This document shows, piece after piece, positions 1 through 8,106 of a stretch of DNA of 64,000 bases (its first letter is position 1; every line of letters begins with the position of its first letter). Origin of the DNA: Simplicispira metamorpha (lineage in GTDB: Bacteria > Pseudomonadota > Gammaproteobacteria > Burkholderiales > Burkholderiaceae_C); assembly GCF_004341365.1 (NCBI RefSeq), contig NZ_SLXH01000026.1:1-64000 (forward strand). The letters run 5' to 3'. The notes beneath the pieces are model-generated. The model did no database searches, was not told the DNA's origin, and saw only the letters and a list, made by a program, of their open reading frames with translations. A program made the translations under genes and the position numbers.

Positions 1-1
1 T

Positions 2-460
2 GGCTGCTTTGGCACTGGGGGCAGATCAGACTCATCTGTTGAACCTCGCACAAATGCGGAAAGATTGCATAAAAATACCTTTTTCGCAATCCCCATGCGT
101 GTGGCAGTGCTGGTGTTCACGGGCTGTGTGCTGACCTATGCCATTACCATGCAGGGCACGTCGATTTATGAAATGGTGTCGGGCGCCTACCAGGTGCCGC
201 TGGTGGGGGCCTTTGTGCCGCTGGTGTTCGGTTTGTACTGGAGCCGCGCTACCACCCAGGGCGCCTTGCTGGCCGTGGCGTTGGGGCTGGGCACCTGGTT
301 GTTGTTTTTGAGCAGCCCGGCGTTGTCGGCGGCGTTTCCGCAGCAACTGGCCGGGTTGCTGGCCGCCTTGGTGGGGATGCTGGCTGGCTCGCTGGTGCCG
401 CAGTTTGTGCCCGACCACAAGGGCCATGTCCACCATTACGAGGGCAGCGTGGCGGCATAA
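2..460 (+). CDS. Sodium:solute symporter family protein, C-terminal part (5' end missing or disrupted)
   Basis: The frame is open from the window edge to a TAA at 458-460. From about the ATG at 95 the translation looks like the last membrane segments of an SSS-family (PutP-like) symporter: a hydrophobic helix, the loop IYEMVSGAYQVPLVGAFVP, then FGLYWSRATTQGA and two more helices. SSS proteins couple Na+ to uptake of organic acids, amino acids or sugars across the inner membrane and are normally near 480-550 residues, so only about a quarter is here. Codons before about position 90 do not resemble the expected upstream helix in any of the three frames as far as I can judge. The gene may therefore be a truncated remnant and not just cut by the window edge. 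The substrate cannot be assigned. Confidence 0.7.
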   Translation, partial: GCFGTGGRSDSSVEPRTNAERLHKNTFFAIPMRVAVLVFTGCVLTYAITMQGTSIYEMVSGAYQVPLVGAFVPLVFGLYWSRATTQGALLAVALGLGTWLLFLSSPALSAAFPQQLAGLLAALVGMLAGSLVPQFVPDHKGHVHHYEGSVAA

Positions 461-477
461 GGGAAAACACTGGCACC

Positions 478-483
478 TATAAT
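478..483 (+). promoter_or_regulatory. -10 box (TATAAT) ahead of the fmdB-like gene
   Basis: A perfect TATAAT lies 36 bp before the start codon at 520 and just after the symporter stop codon. No good -35 hexamer is visible at 16-18 bp upstream, so the promoter may depend on an activator or the box may be chance. If real, it starts the transcription unit running through DUF502 into aspS. Confidence 0.45.
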
Positions 484-519
484 CGAAAGCTTTGCACTTT
501 CACTCCAGGCCCCAAAAAT

Positions 520-870
520 ATGCCTATTTACGCCTACAAATGCGGCTCCTGCGGCCATGCCAAGGATGTGCTGCAAAAAATGTCCGATGCCCCCCTGACC
601 CAGTGCCCCGCCTGCGGTGCAGAAGCCTTCACCAAGCAGGTGACGGCTGCGGGTTTTCAGCTCAAGGGATCGGGTTGGTACGTCACGGATTTCCGGGGTG
701 GCAGCAGCACCAGCGCAGCCCCCGCTACCAGCGACAAAGCCAGCGCCCCCACCACCGAGGCGGCGCCTGCGGCGGCCAGTGCCAGCAGTCCCGCCACAGA
801 TGCTCCTAAAACAGTAGCTGCTAGCGCAGCGCCAGCAAGCGCTAGCGCCAGTTCTGCTGTTAACTCCTGA
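520..870 (+). CDS. FmdB-family zinc-ribbon protein
   Basis: 116 residues. The N-terminal 60 residues form the FmdB/CxxC_CXXC_SSSS zinc ribbon: MPIYAYKCGSCG opens it and the metal cysteines are C8, C11, C29 and C32. The ribbon is followed by a low-complexity Ala/Ser/Thr/Pro tail (about residues 65-116). The family is widespread and was named after a regulator of formamidase/amidase genes; its molecular role is unclear. The end of the tail is encoded by a copy of the dispersed TAGCTGCTAGCGC repeat (804-849), so it is probably not functionally constrained. The stop is 7 bp before the DUF502 start and aspS follows, an arrangement typical of betaproteobacteria and suggesting one operon. Confidence 0.85.
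   Translation: MPIYAYKCGSCGHAKDVLQKMSDAPLTQCPACGAEAFTKQVTAAGFQLKGSGWYVTDFRGGSSTSAAPATSDKASAPTTEAAPAAASASSPATDAPKTVAASAAPASASASSAVNS
804..849 (+). repeat. Dispersed palindromic repeat, copy 1 (inside the fmdB-like CDS)
   Basis: It contains AGTAGCTGCTAGCGC, a short loop, then AAGCGCTAGCGCC, giving an imperfect hairpin (TAGCGC pairing with GCGCTA). It is one of ten related copies in this window. This copy is translated in frame as an Ala/Ser-rich tail. Confidence 0.7.
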
Positions 871-877
871 GTTGTTG

Positions 878-1507
878 ATGTCTGCCTTGCGCAAATGGCT
901 GTTCACCGGGCTGCTGGTGATCGTTCCCGGAGCGATTACGGTCTCGGTGTTGCACTGGATCGTGGGTTTGCTCGACCAGACCCTGCTCATCCTGCCCGCA
1001 GCCTGGCACCCCGACAAACTGCTGGGTTTTCACATTCCCGGCTTTGGTGTGGTGCTCACCCTGCTGATCCTGCTGGCGGTGGGGGCCACGGCCAGCAACT
1101 TTGCCGGTCGCAAGCTGGTGCAGTGGGGCGACGCGCTGGTCAGCCGCATCCCGGTGGTGCGCTCCATTTACTCCAGCGTCAAGCAAGTCTCTGACACCCT
1201 GTTTTCTGAAAGCGGCAACGCCTTTCGCACCGCGGTGCTGGTGCAGTGGCCGCGCGAAGGCGTCTGGACGGTGGCTTTCGTCACTGGCGCGCCCAGCGGC
1301 GAGGTGGCTGCCTACCTGCGCGACGAGTTCGTCAGCGTGTACGTGCCCACCACGCCCAACCCCACCGGGGGTTATTTCGTGATGGTGCGCAAAAGCGATT
1401 GCGTCGAGCTTGAAATGAGCGTTGATGCCGCCTTGCGCTACATCGTTTCCATGGGCGTTGTGGCGCCCGCCGACCCCCTTCTCTCGACCCCCAAGTCAAC
1501 CCCTTAA
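878..1507 (+). CDS. DUF502 family membrane protein
   Basis: 209 residues starting MSALRKWLFTGLLV. Two TTG codons lie directly upstream in frame (872, 875), but the ATG at 878 gives the usual family start. There are two transmembrane segments: residues about 6-30 and 55-78. Next come IPVVRSIYSSVKQV and the conserved VPTTPNPTGGY motif, both typical of DUF502. The function is not established; it is an inner-membrane protein often next to aspS in betaproteobacteria. It begins 7 bp after the fmdB-like gene and ends 30 bp before aspS, so it is probably co-transcribed with both. Length is normal for the family. Confidence 0.85.
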   Translation: MSALRKWLFTGLLVIVPGAITVSVLHWIVGLLDQTLLILPAAWHPDKLLGFHIPGFGVVLTLLILLAVGATASNFAGRKLVQWGDALVSRIPVVRSIYSSVKQVSDTLFSESGNAFRTAVLVQWPREGVWTVAFVTGAPSGEVAAYLRDEFVSVYVPTTPNPTGGYFVMVRKSDCVELEMSVDAALRYIVSMGVVAPADPLLSTPKSTP

Positions 1508-1537
1508 CGCGCCCCTGACGGCGCCGGAAGTTCTGCC

Positions 1538-3352
1538 ATGGCCATGCGTTCCCACTATTGCGGTCTTGTGACCGAAGCCCTGTTGGGCCAAACCGTCACC
1601 CTGGCGGGTTGGGTCAACCGCCGCCGCGACCACGGCGGTGTCATCTTTATCGACCTGCGCGACCGCGAAGGCTACGTGCAGGTGGTCTGCGACCCCGACC
1701 GCGCCGACATGTTCAAGACCGCCGAAGGCGTGCGCAATGAGTTCTGCGTGCAGGTCAAGGGCCTGGTGCGCGCGCGCCCCGAGGGCACGGCCAACGACGG
1801 CCTCAAGAGCGGCAAGATCGAGGTGCTGTGCCATGAGCTGAACGTGCTCAACCCCTCGGTCACGCCCCCGTTCCAGATCGACGAAGAAAACCTCTCCGAG
1901 ACGACGCGCCTCACCCACCGCGTGCTCGACCTGCGCCGTCCGTACATGCAGAACAACCTGATGCTGCGCTACAAGGTGTCGATGGAAGTGCGCAAGTTCC
2001 TCGATGCCAACGGCTTCATCGACATCGAAACGCCCATGCTCACCAAGAGCACGCCCGAAGGCGCGCGCGACTACCTGGTGCCCAGCCGCGTACACGATGG
2101 CCACTTTTTTGCGCTGCCCCAGTCGCCCCAGCTGTTCAAGCAGCTGTTGATGGTGGCCGGTTTTGACCGCTACTACCAGATCACCAAGTGCTTCCGCGAC
2201 GAAGACCTGCGCGCTGACCGCCAGCCCGAGTTCACGCAGATCGATATCGAAACCTCGTTCATGGAAGAGCAGGACATCCGCGACATGTTCCAGGGCATGA
2301 TTAAGACGGTGTTCCAGAACACGCTGGGCGTGGACTTGGGCGAGTTCCCGGTCATGACCTACCAGGATGCGGCCTACCGCTTTGGCTCCGACAAGCCCGA
2401 TCTGCGCGTCAAGCTCGAATTCACCGAACTGACCGACGTGATGAAGGACGTGGACTTCAAGGTGTTCTCGGGCGCCGCCAACATGAAGAATGGCCGTGTG
2501 GTGGCCCTGCGCGTGCCCGGCGGCGCGCGCGAAGCTGGCGGCCTGTCGCGCGGTGAAATCGACGGCTACACCGAATTCGTCAAGATTTACGGTGCCAAGG
2601 GATTGGCCTACATCAAGGTCAACGAACTGGCCAAGGGCCGCGACGGCCTGCAATCGCCCATCGTCAAGAACATCCACGACGCAGCCATTGCTGAAATCCT
2701 CCAGCGCACTGGCGCGCAAGATGGCGACCTGTTGTTCTTCGGTGCGGACAAGGAAAAGGTGGTCAATGATGCCATCGGCGCGCTGCGCATCAAGATCGGT
2801 CACAGCGAGTTCGGCAAGAAAAACGGCCTGTTTGAAGACCGCTGGGCACCGCTGTGGGTGGTGGACTTCCCCATGTTCGAGCACGACGAAGAAAACGACC
2901 GCTGGGTGGCCGTGCACCACCCCTTCACCGCGCCCAAGGACGGCCACGAAGACTACATGGTCACGGCCCCCGAAAAGTGCATCTCCAAGGGCTATGACAT
3001 GGTTCTGAACGGCTGGGAGATGGGTGGCGGCTCGGTGCGTATCCACCGCGCTGATGTGCAGCAAAAAGTGTTCGATGCCCTCAAGATCACGCCCGAAGAG
3101 GCACAGCAGAAGTTCGGCTTCTTGCTCGATGCGCTGCAATACGGCGCGCCCCCGCACGGTGGTCTGGCCTTTGGCCTGGACCGCATCGTCACGCTGATGA
3201 CGGGCGCCGAGTCCATCCGCGACGTGATCGCCTTCCCCAAGACCCAGCGCGCCCAGTGCCTGCTGACGCAAGCGCCGTCGCCTGTCGATGAGAAGCAACT
3301 GCGCGAGCTGCACATCCGCCTGCGCAATGTGGACGCCGTGAAGGCGGGCTGA
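1538..3352 (+). CDS. aspS: Aspartyl-tRNA synthetase
   Basis: 604 residues, full length for a bacterial AspRS. Class II enzyme that activates aspartate with ATP and charges tRNA-Asp in the cytoplasm. The N-terminal OB-fold anticodon domain includes [19 protein letters not shown]. Motif 2 ([16 protein letters not shown]) lies near residue 219 and motif 3 ([15 protein letters not shown]) near residue 542; the GAD insertion domain lies between. Many proteobacterial AspRS enzymes without a partner GatCAB-independent AsnRS also mischarge tRNA-Asn, but this cannot be told from this window. ATG at 1538 is used; an in-frame ATG two codons later is possible. A strong terminator follows directly, separating it from mrr. 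Confidence 0.98.
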   Translation: MAMRSHYCGLVTEALLGQTVTLAGWVNRRRDHGGVIFIDLRDREGYVQVVCDPDRADMFKTAEGVRNEFCVQVKGLVRARPEGTANDGLKSGKIEVLCHELNVLNPSVTPPFQIDEENLSETTRLTHRVLDLRRPYMQNNLMLRYKVSMEVRKFLDANGFIDIETPMLTKSTPEGARDYLVPSRVHDGHFFALPQSPQLFKQLLMVAGFDRYYQITKCFRDEDLRADRQPEFTQIDIETSFMEEQDIRDMFQGMIKTVFQNTLGVDLGEFPVMTYQDAAYRFGSDKPDLRVKLEFTELTDVMKDVDFKVFSGAANMKNGRVVALRVPGGAREAGGLSRGEIDGYTEFVKIYGAKGLAYIKVNELAKGRDGLQSPIVKNIHDAAIAEILQRTGAQDGDLLFFGADKEKVVNDAIGALRIKIGHSEFGKKNGLFEDRWAPLWVVDFPMFEHDEENDRWVAVHHPFTAPKDGHEDYMVTAPEKCISKGYDMVLNGWEMGGGSVRIHRADVQQKVFDALKITPEEAQQKFGFLLDALQYGAPPHGGLAFGLDRIVTLMTGAESIRDVIAFPKTQRAQCLLTQAPSPVDEKQLRELHIRLRNVDAVKAG

Positions 3353-3380
3353 TCGCTGCAGGCCTTCGGGCAGAATCAGA

Positions 3381-3402
3381 GGCGCCTTCGGGCGCCTTTT
3401 TT
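3381..3402 (+). terminator. Rho-independent terminator after aspS
   Basis: GGCGCC TTCG GGCGCC forms a 6-bp GC stem closed by a stable UUCG tetraloop, followed by TTTTTT. It starts 28 bp after the aspS stop. It cuts transcription before mrr, so mrr and the nudB group need either read-through or their own promoter. Confidence 0.9.
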
Positions 3403-3421
3403 CATTCCAAAATGGATAGCC

Positions 3422-4339
3422 ATGGCCATACCTGATTACGAAACGTTGATGCATCCGTTGCTATCAAGGCTTGCCGATGAGCAGATACGTGTTGTGAAGG
3501 ATGTCGTGGCGCAATTGGCCGACGAATTCAGGTTGACGTTGGAAGAAAGAGCGCAATTGCTGCCGAGTGGCGGAACTCTCACGTTTGCCTCTCGGGTTGG
3601 GTGGGCAAAGACGTACCTCAAGAAGGCTGGCTTGGTGCAGCAACCAAAGCGTGGACTGGTTCAAATCACCGATCAAGGAAAAGCTGCGCTTGCGCAGCAG
3701 CCGGTGCGAATTGATGTTGGCTTTCTTGAGCAGTTTTCATCATTTCTTGACTTCAGAAATTCGTCACGGGAAAAGCCGATTTCTACCCGCTTAAACGATG
3801 TGTTGCCTTTGCCCAGTGACTTGACTCCGGATGAGGTGATAGAGGCTGCGTACCAGCGATCCATATCTGCACTTGCTGATGAAGTCCTGGAGCGCGTCAA
3901 GGCTTGCTCGCCCATTTACTTTGAGCGTTTGGTGGTGCAGCTGCTCATCCAAATGGGTTACGGCGGCAGCCGCGAAGAAGCAGGCAAAGCCGTGGGCCGC
4001 AGCGGTGACGGCGGCATTGATGGCGTCATCAACGAAGACCGTCTGGGGCTCGATGCCATCTACCTACAGGCCAAGCGCTGGAGTAACGTCGTCGGGCGGC
4101 CCGATATTCAGCAGTTTGTCGGCGCACTCGCAGGCCAGCGCGCGACCAAGGGAGTGTTCATATCCACCTCGCGTTTTACGCAGGAAGCCAAGGACTATGC
4201 AGCCAACAGCCAATACAAGGTGGTGCTGATCGACGGCGAGCGGCTGGCTGAGCTCATGATCGAGCACGACTTGGGCGTGTCGGTGGCGGCCACCTACCAG
4301 CTCAAGCGAATCGACTCCGATTTTTTCAACGAAGAGTAG
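3422..4339 (+). CDS. mrr: Mrr-family type IV restriction endonuclease
   Basis: 305 residues. Residues about 1-95 match the Mrr N-terminal winged-helix domain (SRVGWAKTYLKKAGLV...). The C-terminal half is the Mrr catalytic domain of the PD-(D/E)XK fold: FERLVVQLLIQMGYGG, then GDGGIDG near residue 196, then IYLQAKRW, which supplies the catalytic D and QAK residues. Such enzymes cleave DNA carrying foreign methylation. The gene sits between aspS and nudB, which are normally adjacent in related bacteria, and its 5' half is visibly less GC-rich than its neighbours. I read it as a horizontally acquired defence gene lodged in a housekeeping operon. Its stop is 6 bp before the nudB start. Confidence 0.92.
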   Translation: MAIPDYETLMHPLLSRLADEQIRVVKDVVAQLADEFRLTLEERAQLLPSGGTLTFASRVGWAKTYLKKAGLVQQPKRGLVQITDQGKAALAQQPVRIDVGFLEQFSSFLDFRNSSREKPISTRLNDVLPLPSDLTPDEVIEAAYQRSISALADEVLERVKACSPIYFERLVVQLLIQMGYGGSREEAGKAVGRSGDGGIDGVINEDRLGLDAIYLQAKRWSNVVGRPDIQQFVGALAGQRATKGVFISTSRFTQEAKDYAANSQYKVVLIDGERLAELMIEHDLGVSVAATYQLKRIDSDFFNEE

Positions 4340-4345
4340 GGCGCC

Positions 4346-4840
4346 ATGGCCGTTGAACTGGTCGGGACGGCGCCACTGCCTTTCAAAATTCCCCAGTCGG
4401 TGCTGGTAGTGATCCACACGCCGACGCTGGACGTATTGCTGATCCGCCGCGCCATCGATGCGCCCGATGGCCAGGCTTTCTGGCAATCGGTCACGGGCAG
4501 CAAAGACAGTCCACAAGAAGACTGGCGTGACACGGCGGTGCGTGAGGTATGGGAAGAAACTGGCATCTGCGCCCATGCCTCCGGCTGCACACTGCGCGAC
4601 TGGGGCCTGGAGAACGTGTACGACATCTACCCGCAGTGGCTGCACCGCTATGCGCCCGGCGTGCGGCGCAACACCGAGCATTTGTTCAGCCTGCAAGTGC
4701 CTGTAGTTCAGCCCGTGGTGCTCAGCCCGCGTGAGCACACCGCATGGGCCTGGTGGCCTTGGCGCGAGGCGGCAGACCGCTGTTTCTCGCCCTCCAACGC
4801 TGAGGCCATTTTGTTGCTGCCACAATTTGCCTCGCCATGA
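4346..4840 (+). CDS. nudB: Dihydroneopterin triphosphate diphosphatase (Nudix)
   Basis: 164 residues. A complete Nudix box spans residues 51-74 (G51, E58, then REVWEETGI at 66-74). NudB removes pyrophosphate from dihydroneopterin triphosphate, the product of FolE, in folate synthesis. The start PQSVLVVIHTPTLDVLLIRR fits the family. Placement after aspS is typical for betaproteobacteria, here interrupted by mrr. Its stop overlaps the next start by 4 bp (ATGA), so translation is likely coupled to the phosphatase gene. A general NUDIX hydrolase cannot be fully excluded, but length and context favour NudB. folE lies 2 kb downstream. Confidence 0.88.
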   Translation: MAVELVGTAPLPFKIPQSVLVVIHTPTLDVLLIRRAIDAPDGQAFWQSVTGSKDSPQEDWRDTAVREVWEETGICAHASGCTLRDWGLENVYDIYPQWLHRYAPGVRRNTEHLFSLQVPVVQPVVLSPREHTAWAWWPWREAADRCFSPSNAEAILLLPQFASP

Positions 4841-5586
4841 GCCCATCCCCTACCGCCCCCGACATCCTGCGCATTGCCACCTACAACATTCACAAGGGCG
4901 TGCAGGGCATAGGCCCGGCCCGGCGCCTGGAGATCCACAACCTGGGTCATGCGGTCGAGCAGCTCGATGCCGACATCGTTTGCTTGCAGGAAGTGCGCAA
5001 GCTGCACCGGCGTGAGGCGCAGTATTTTGAGCGCTGGCCTGATGTGCCGCAGGCCGAGTTTCTGGCGCCCGAGGGCTACGAGGCGGTGTACCGCACCAAC
5101 GCCTTCACGCGGCACGGCGAGCATGGCAATGCGCTGTTGTCGCGCTGGCCGGTGGTGGGGCACCAGCACGAAGATATTTCTGACCACCGCTTTGAGCAGC
5201 GCGGGCTGTTGCACGTAGAGGTGGACATTGCCGGGCGCTGTGTGCATGTGATCGTGGTGCATCTGGGGCTGATTCCGGGCAGCCGGGTGCGCCAGGTGGC
5301 GCGCTTGCAGCAGTTCATTGAGCGCGAGGTGCCCACAGGCGCGCCTGTGGTGGTGGCGGGTGATTTCAACGACTGGGGTGCGCAAATCACGCGCATGCTG
5401 TGGGGCTTTGGCCTGTACGAGTTTGATGCGCCGCGTGCCTTTACCTTTCCCGCCCGGCTGCCGCTGGTGCAGCTCGACCATGTGTACGTGCGCGGGCTCG
5501 AACCCATCGGGCTGCAGGTGCCGCGCGGGCGCATCTGGTGGCGCATGTCGGACCACCTGCCGCTGATTGCCGAGTTTCGGGTCTAG
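4837..5586 (+). CDS. Endonuclease/exonuclease/phosphatase family protein (YbhP-like)
   Basis: 249 residues with an EEP fold. Motifs seen: IATYNIHKG near residue 11, CLQEVR (metal Glu) near residue 48, VVHLGL, VVAGDFNDW near residue 173 and the final SDHLPLIAEF with the catalytic Asp-His. The gene overlaps nudB by 4 bp and abuts clsB, the same pairing as ybhP-clsB (ybhO) in E. coli. Family members hydrolyse phosphodiester bonds in nucleic acids, lipids or inositol phosphates; the neighbouring phospholipid synthase suggests, but does not prove, a lipid-related substrate. No signal peptide is visible. Confidence 0.88.
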   Translation: MSPSPTAPDILRIATYNIHKGVQGIGPARRLEIHNLGHAVEQLDADIVCLQEVRKLHRREAQYFERWPDVPQAEFLAPEGYEAVYRTNAFTRHGEHGNALLSRWPVVGHQHEDISDHRFEQRGLLHVEVDIAGRCVHVIVVHLGLIPGSRVRQVARLQQFIEREVPTGAPVVVAGDFNDWGAQITRMLWGFGLYEFDAPRAFTFPARLPLVQLDHVYVRGLEPIGLQVPRGRIWWRMSDHLPLIAEFRV

Positions 5587-5594
5587 TGCGCGCC

Positions 5595-6824
5595 ATGAAG
5601 CGCCGCCTGGAGCTGGCCGATGGCCAGCATGTTCAACTGCTGCAAGGTGCGCTGGAACTGTTTCCGGCGCTGATCCAGGCCATGGATGCGGCGCGCGCCG
5701 ACATCCAGCTGGAAACCTACATTTTTGACTTCACTGGTGCCGGTGCCAGCGTGGCCGAGGCGCTGGAGCGAGCGGCCCGGCGCGGTGTGCGCGCCCGTCT
5801 GGTGGTCGATGGCGTGGGCACCGGGCGGTTGCCGTCGGTGTGGCACCAGCGCTTTCAGGCCGCGGGTGTGCAGTGCCAGGTGTATTCGCCGCTGGGGCCG
5901 CTGGGGCTGCTGATGCCCGAGCGCTGGCGCCGGTTGCACCGCAAGCTGTGCGCGGTGGATGGGCGCGTGCTGTTTTGTGGCGGCATCAACGTGCTGGACG
6001 ATTTTTACGATCCCAACTACGGCACCCTGGACGCGCCGCGCTTTGATTTTGCCGTGCAGGCCACCGGCGACCTGGCCGTGCAGGCCAGCGACACCATGGA
6101 GACTTTGTGGCAGCGCATGCAGGCGGTGCGTGATGTGCGCCACCACCACCTGCCCGACGCTGTGCGGGCCTTGCGCGCAGCGCGGGCTGCGCAGGCGGCC
6201 GGGCACACTGCCCAGCCCTTGCCCGAACCCGGCCAGCGCCTGCGTGCTGCGCTCTTGCTGCGCGACAACGTGCGTAACCGGGCCCGCATCGAAAAAGCCT
6301 ACCTGCGTGCCATTGGCTTTGCACGCAAGGAAATCATCATCGCCAACGCCTACTTTCTGCCCGGGCGCAAGCTGCGCCGGGCGCTGGTTCATGCGGCCCG
6401 GCGCGGCGTGCGTGTGCAGTTGCTGCTGCAAGGGCGCTACGAGTATTTTTTGCAATACCATGCCGCGCGGCCTGTGTATGGCACGCTGCTGGCCGCTGGC
6501 GTCGAAATCCACGAATACGCGCCCAGCTTTTTGCACGCCAAGGTGGCTGTGATTGACGCGCTGGACGCGCGCCCGTGGGCCACGGTGGGATCGTCCAACC
6601 TCGATCCTTTGAGCCTGCTGCTGGCGCGCGAGGCCAACGTGGTGATCGAAGACGCCGCCTTTGCCCGGCAACTGCGCCGGCGCCTGGTGCATGCCATGGA
6701 GCACGCGGGCCAGCGGCTGGACCCGCAGCGCTACGCCCAGCGCCCCTGGCGTGCCCGTGTGCTCGACCGCATTGCCTTCGGTATGGTGCGCGCAGCTTTG
6801 TGGCTGACAGGAAAAAACTACTGA
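5595..6824 (+). CDS. clsB: Cardiolipin synthase B (phospholipase D superfamily)
   Basis: 409 residues from the ATG at 5595; a GTG at 5586 overlapping the previous stop is an alternative start. Two HKD catalytic motifs are present: H115-K117-D122 (HRKLCAVDG) and H314-K316-D321 (LHAKVAVID), the second followed by GSSNLDPLSL. The enzyme makes cardiolipin from phosphatidylglycerol with another phospholipid at the inner membrane. There are no N-terminal transmembrane helices, which fits ClsB and not ClsA. The pairing with the EEP gene upstream supports the assignment. A dispersed repeat follows the stop. Confidence 0.92.
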   Translation: MKRRLELADGQHVQLLQGALELFPALIQAMDAARADIQLETYIFDFTGAGASVAEALERAARRGVRARLVVDGVGTGRLPSVWHQRFQAAGVQCQVYSPLGPLGLLMPERWRRLHRKLCAVDGRVLFCGGINVLDDFYDPNYGTLDAPRFDFAVQATGDLAVQASDTMETLWQRMQAVRDVRHHHLPDAVRALRAARAAQAAGHTAQPLPEPGQRLRAALLLRDNVRNRARIEKAYLRAIGFARKEIIIANAYFLPGRKLRRALVHAARRGVRVQLLLQGRYEYFLQYHAARPVYGTLLAAGVEIHEYAPSFLHAKVAVIDALDARPWATVGSSNLDPLSLLLAREANVVIEDAAFARQLRRRLVHAMEHAGQRLDPQRYAQRPWRARVLDRIAFGMVRAALWLTGKNY

Positions 6825-6834
6825 CGGCAGCCTG

Positions 6835-6891
6835 TTTGCTATTAAATATGTAGCGTATAGCGCACGCTGGATAAGGCTTGGAGGCCAAAAA
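6835..6891 (+). repeat. Dispersed palindromic repeat, copy 2 (degenerate)
   Basis: GCTATTAAATATGTAGCG, then TAGCGCACGCTGGATAAGGC and TTGGAGGCCAAAAA. It keeps the spacing and the GGAGGCCAAAAA end of the family but the TAGCTGCT block is mutated. It lies 11 bp after clsB and may act as the end of that transcription unit. Confidence 0.6.
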
Positions 6892-6934
6892 CCCTTGTAA
6901 TCTGTAGTGGCACGTTCGCTGGTAGGATGGCAGC

Positions 6935-7660
6935 ATGTTCAGACCACTTGCAGCCGACATGACACCAGCCAACCCGGATGAAGGAACGCCCGTTTCCATC
7001 AAGATACGTGAGCGGCTCGTCGCGGCGCGCAAGCGCTTCAATGCCAACGACAACATTGCCGACTTTATCGAGCCCGGCGAGCTGGAGTTGCTGCTCGATG
7101 AGGTCGAGTCCAAGATGCAGGGCGTGCTCGACAGCCTGGTCATCCATACCGATGGTGACCACAACACCAAAAACACCGCGCGCCGCGTGGCCAAGATGTA
7201 CCTCAATGAGGTGTTCAAGGGCCGCTACGTCGAGGCGCCTGCCATCACCGAATTTCCCAACGCCGAGCACCTCAACGAGCTGATGATCGTCGGCCCGCTC
7301 ACGGTGCGCAGCGCTTGCAGCCACCACTTTTGCCCGGTGATCGGCAAAATCTGGATTGGCATCATGCCCAACGAGCACACCAACGTCATCGGCCTGTCCA
7401 AGTACGCGCGCCTGGTGGACTGGATCATGGGCCGCCCGCAAATCCAGGAAGAAGCCGTGGTGCAGCTGGCCGACCTGATCATGGAAAAAACCCAGCCCGA
7501 CGGCCTGGCCATCGTCATGGAGGCCAGCCACTTTTGCATGTCCTGGCGCGGCGTGCGCGAGATGGACAGCAAGATGATCAACTCCGTGATGCGCGGCGTT
7601 TTCCTCAAAGACAGCGCGCTGCGCCGCGAATTTTTGTCACTCATCCCCGGGAGAAACTGA
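6935..7660 (+). CDS. folE: GTP cyclohydrolase I
   Basis: 241 residues. Catalyses GTP to 7,8-dihydroneopterin triphosphate, the first step of folate/pterin synthesis; NudB acts on its product. Zinc ligands by family alignment are C128 and H131 (in SACSHHFCPVIGK) and C201 (ASHFCMSWRGVRE); H130 matches the catalytic histidine. The sequence is of the divergent proteobacterial type, with FCPVIGKIWIG where E. coli has a more standard segment. ATG at 6935 is chosen; a second ATG at 6959 also precedes the conserved region. Only 3 bp separate it from the BLUF gene, so the two are almost surely co-transcribed. Confidence 0.93.
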   Translation: MFRPLAADMTPANPDEGTPVSIKIRERLVAARKRFNANDNIADFIEPGELELLLDEVESKMQGVLDSLVIHTDGDHNTKNTARRVAKMYLNEVFKGRYVEAPAITEFPNAEHLNELMIVGPLTVRSACSHHFCPVIGKIWIGIMPNEHTNVIGLSKYARLVDWIMGRPQIQEEAVVQLADLIMEKTQPDGLAIVMEASHFCMSWRGVREMDSKMINSVMRGVFLKDSALRREFLSLIPGRN

Positions 7661-7663
7661 TCT

Positions 7664-8086
7664 ATGTTGGTACGCCTGCTTTACGCCAGCCGCGTGGTCG
7701 ATACCTCGCCCGAGGCCATTGAATCCATCCTGGCCCAGTCGCGCCAGCACAACCCGGGCAGCGGCATCACCGGGGTGCTGTGCTATGGCGGCGGGGTTTT
7801 TCTGCAAGCCATCGAGGGTGGCCGCTCGGCGGTGAACGCGCTGTACGGCCATATCCAGCGCGACCCACGCCACCAGCAGGTGGAGCTGCTGCACTACGAA
7901 GAGATTGACGAGCGCTGCTTTGGCGGCTGGACCATGGGCCAGGTCAACCTCAGCAAGGTCAACCATTCCATCTTGCTCAAATACTCGGAAAAGCCTGAAC
8001 TCGACCCTTATGCGGTGTCGGGCAAGGTGTCGTTTGCACTGCTGCAAGAGCTGATGGCCACCGCTGCCATCATGGGCCGCGCCTGA
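7664..8086 (+). CDS. BLUF-domain blue-light sensor protein
   Basis: 140 residues: a BLUF domain (about 1-95) plus a short C-terminal helical cap, with no output domain. The flavin-binding residues known from AppA can be placed: Y7 (LLYASR), N30, Q48 (FLQAIEGG), W89 and M91 (GGWTMGQ). BLUF proteins bind FAD and switch by rearranging the Tyr-Gln hydrogen bonds; short ones signal through protein partners. It starts 3 bp after folE, so the partner or target could be linked to pterin metabolism, which is inference only. All key photochemical residues are present, so it should be photoactive. Confidence 0.93.
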   Translation: MLVRLLYASRVVDTSPEAIESILAQSRQHNPGSGITGVLCYGGGVFLQAIEGGRSAVNALYGHIQRDPRHQQVELLHYEEIDERCFGGWTMGQVNLSKVNHSILLKYSEKPELDPYAVSGKVSFALLQELMATAAIMGRA

Positions 8087-8106
8087 CCACATCCCCCAGC
8101 CCCGCC

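Noticed and set aside
1496-3454. 652-codon open frame on the minus strand opposite aspS
   Set aside because: It is an antisense shadow produced by GC-rich codon bias; the plus strand encodes a complete, motif-rich AspRS.
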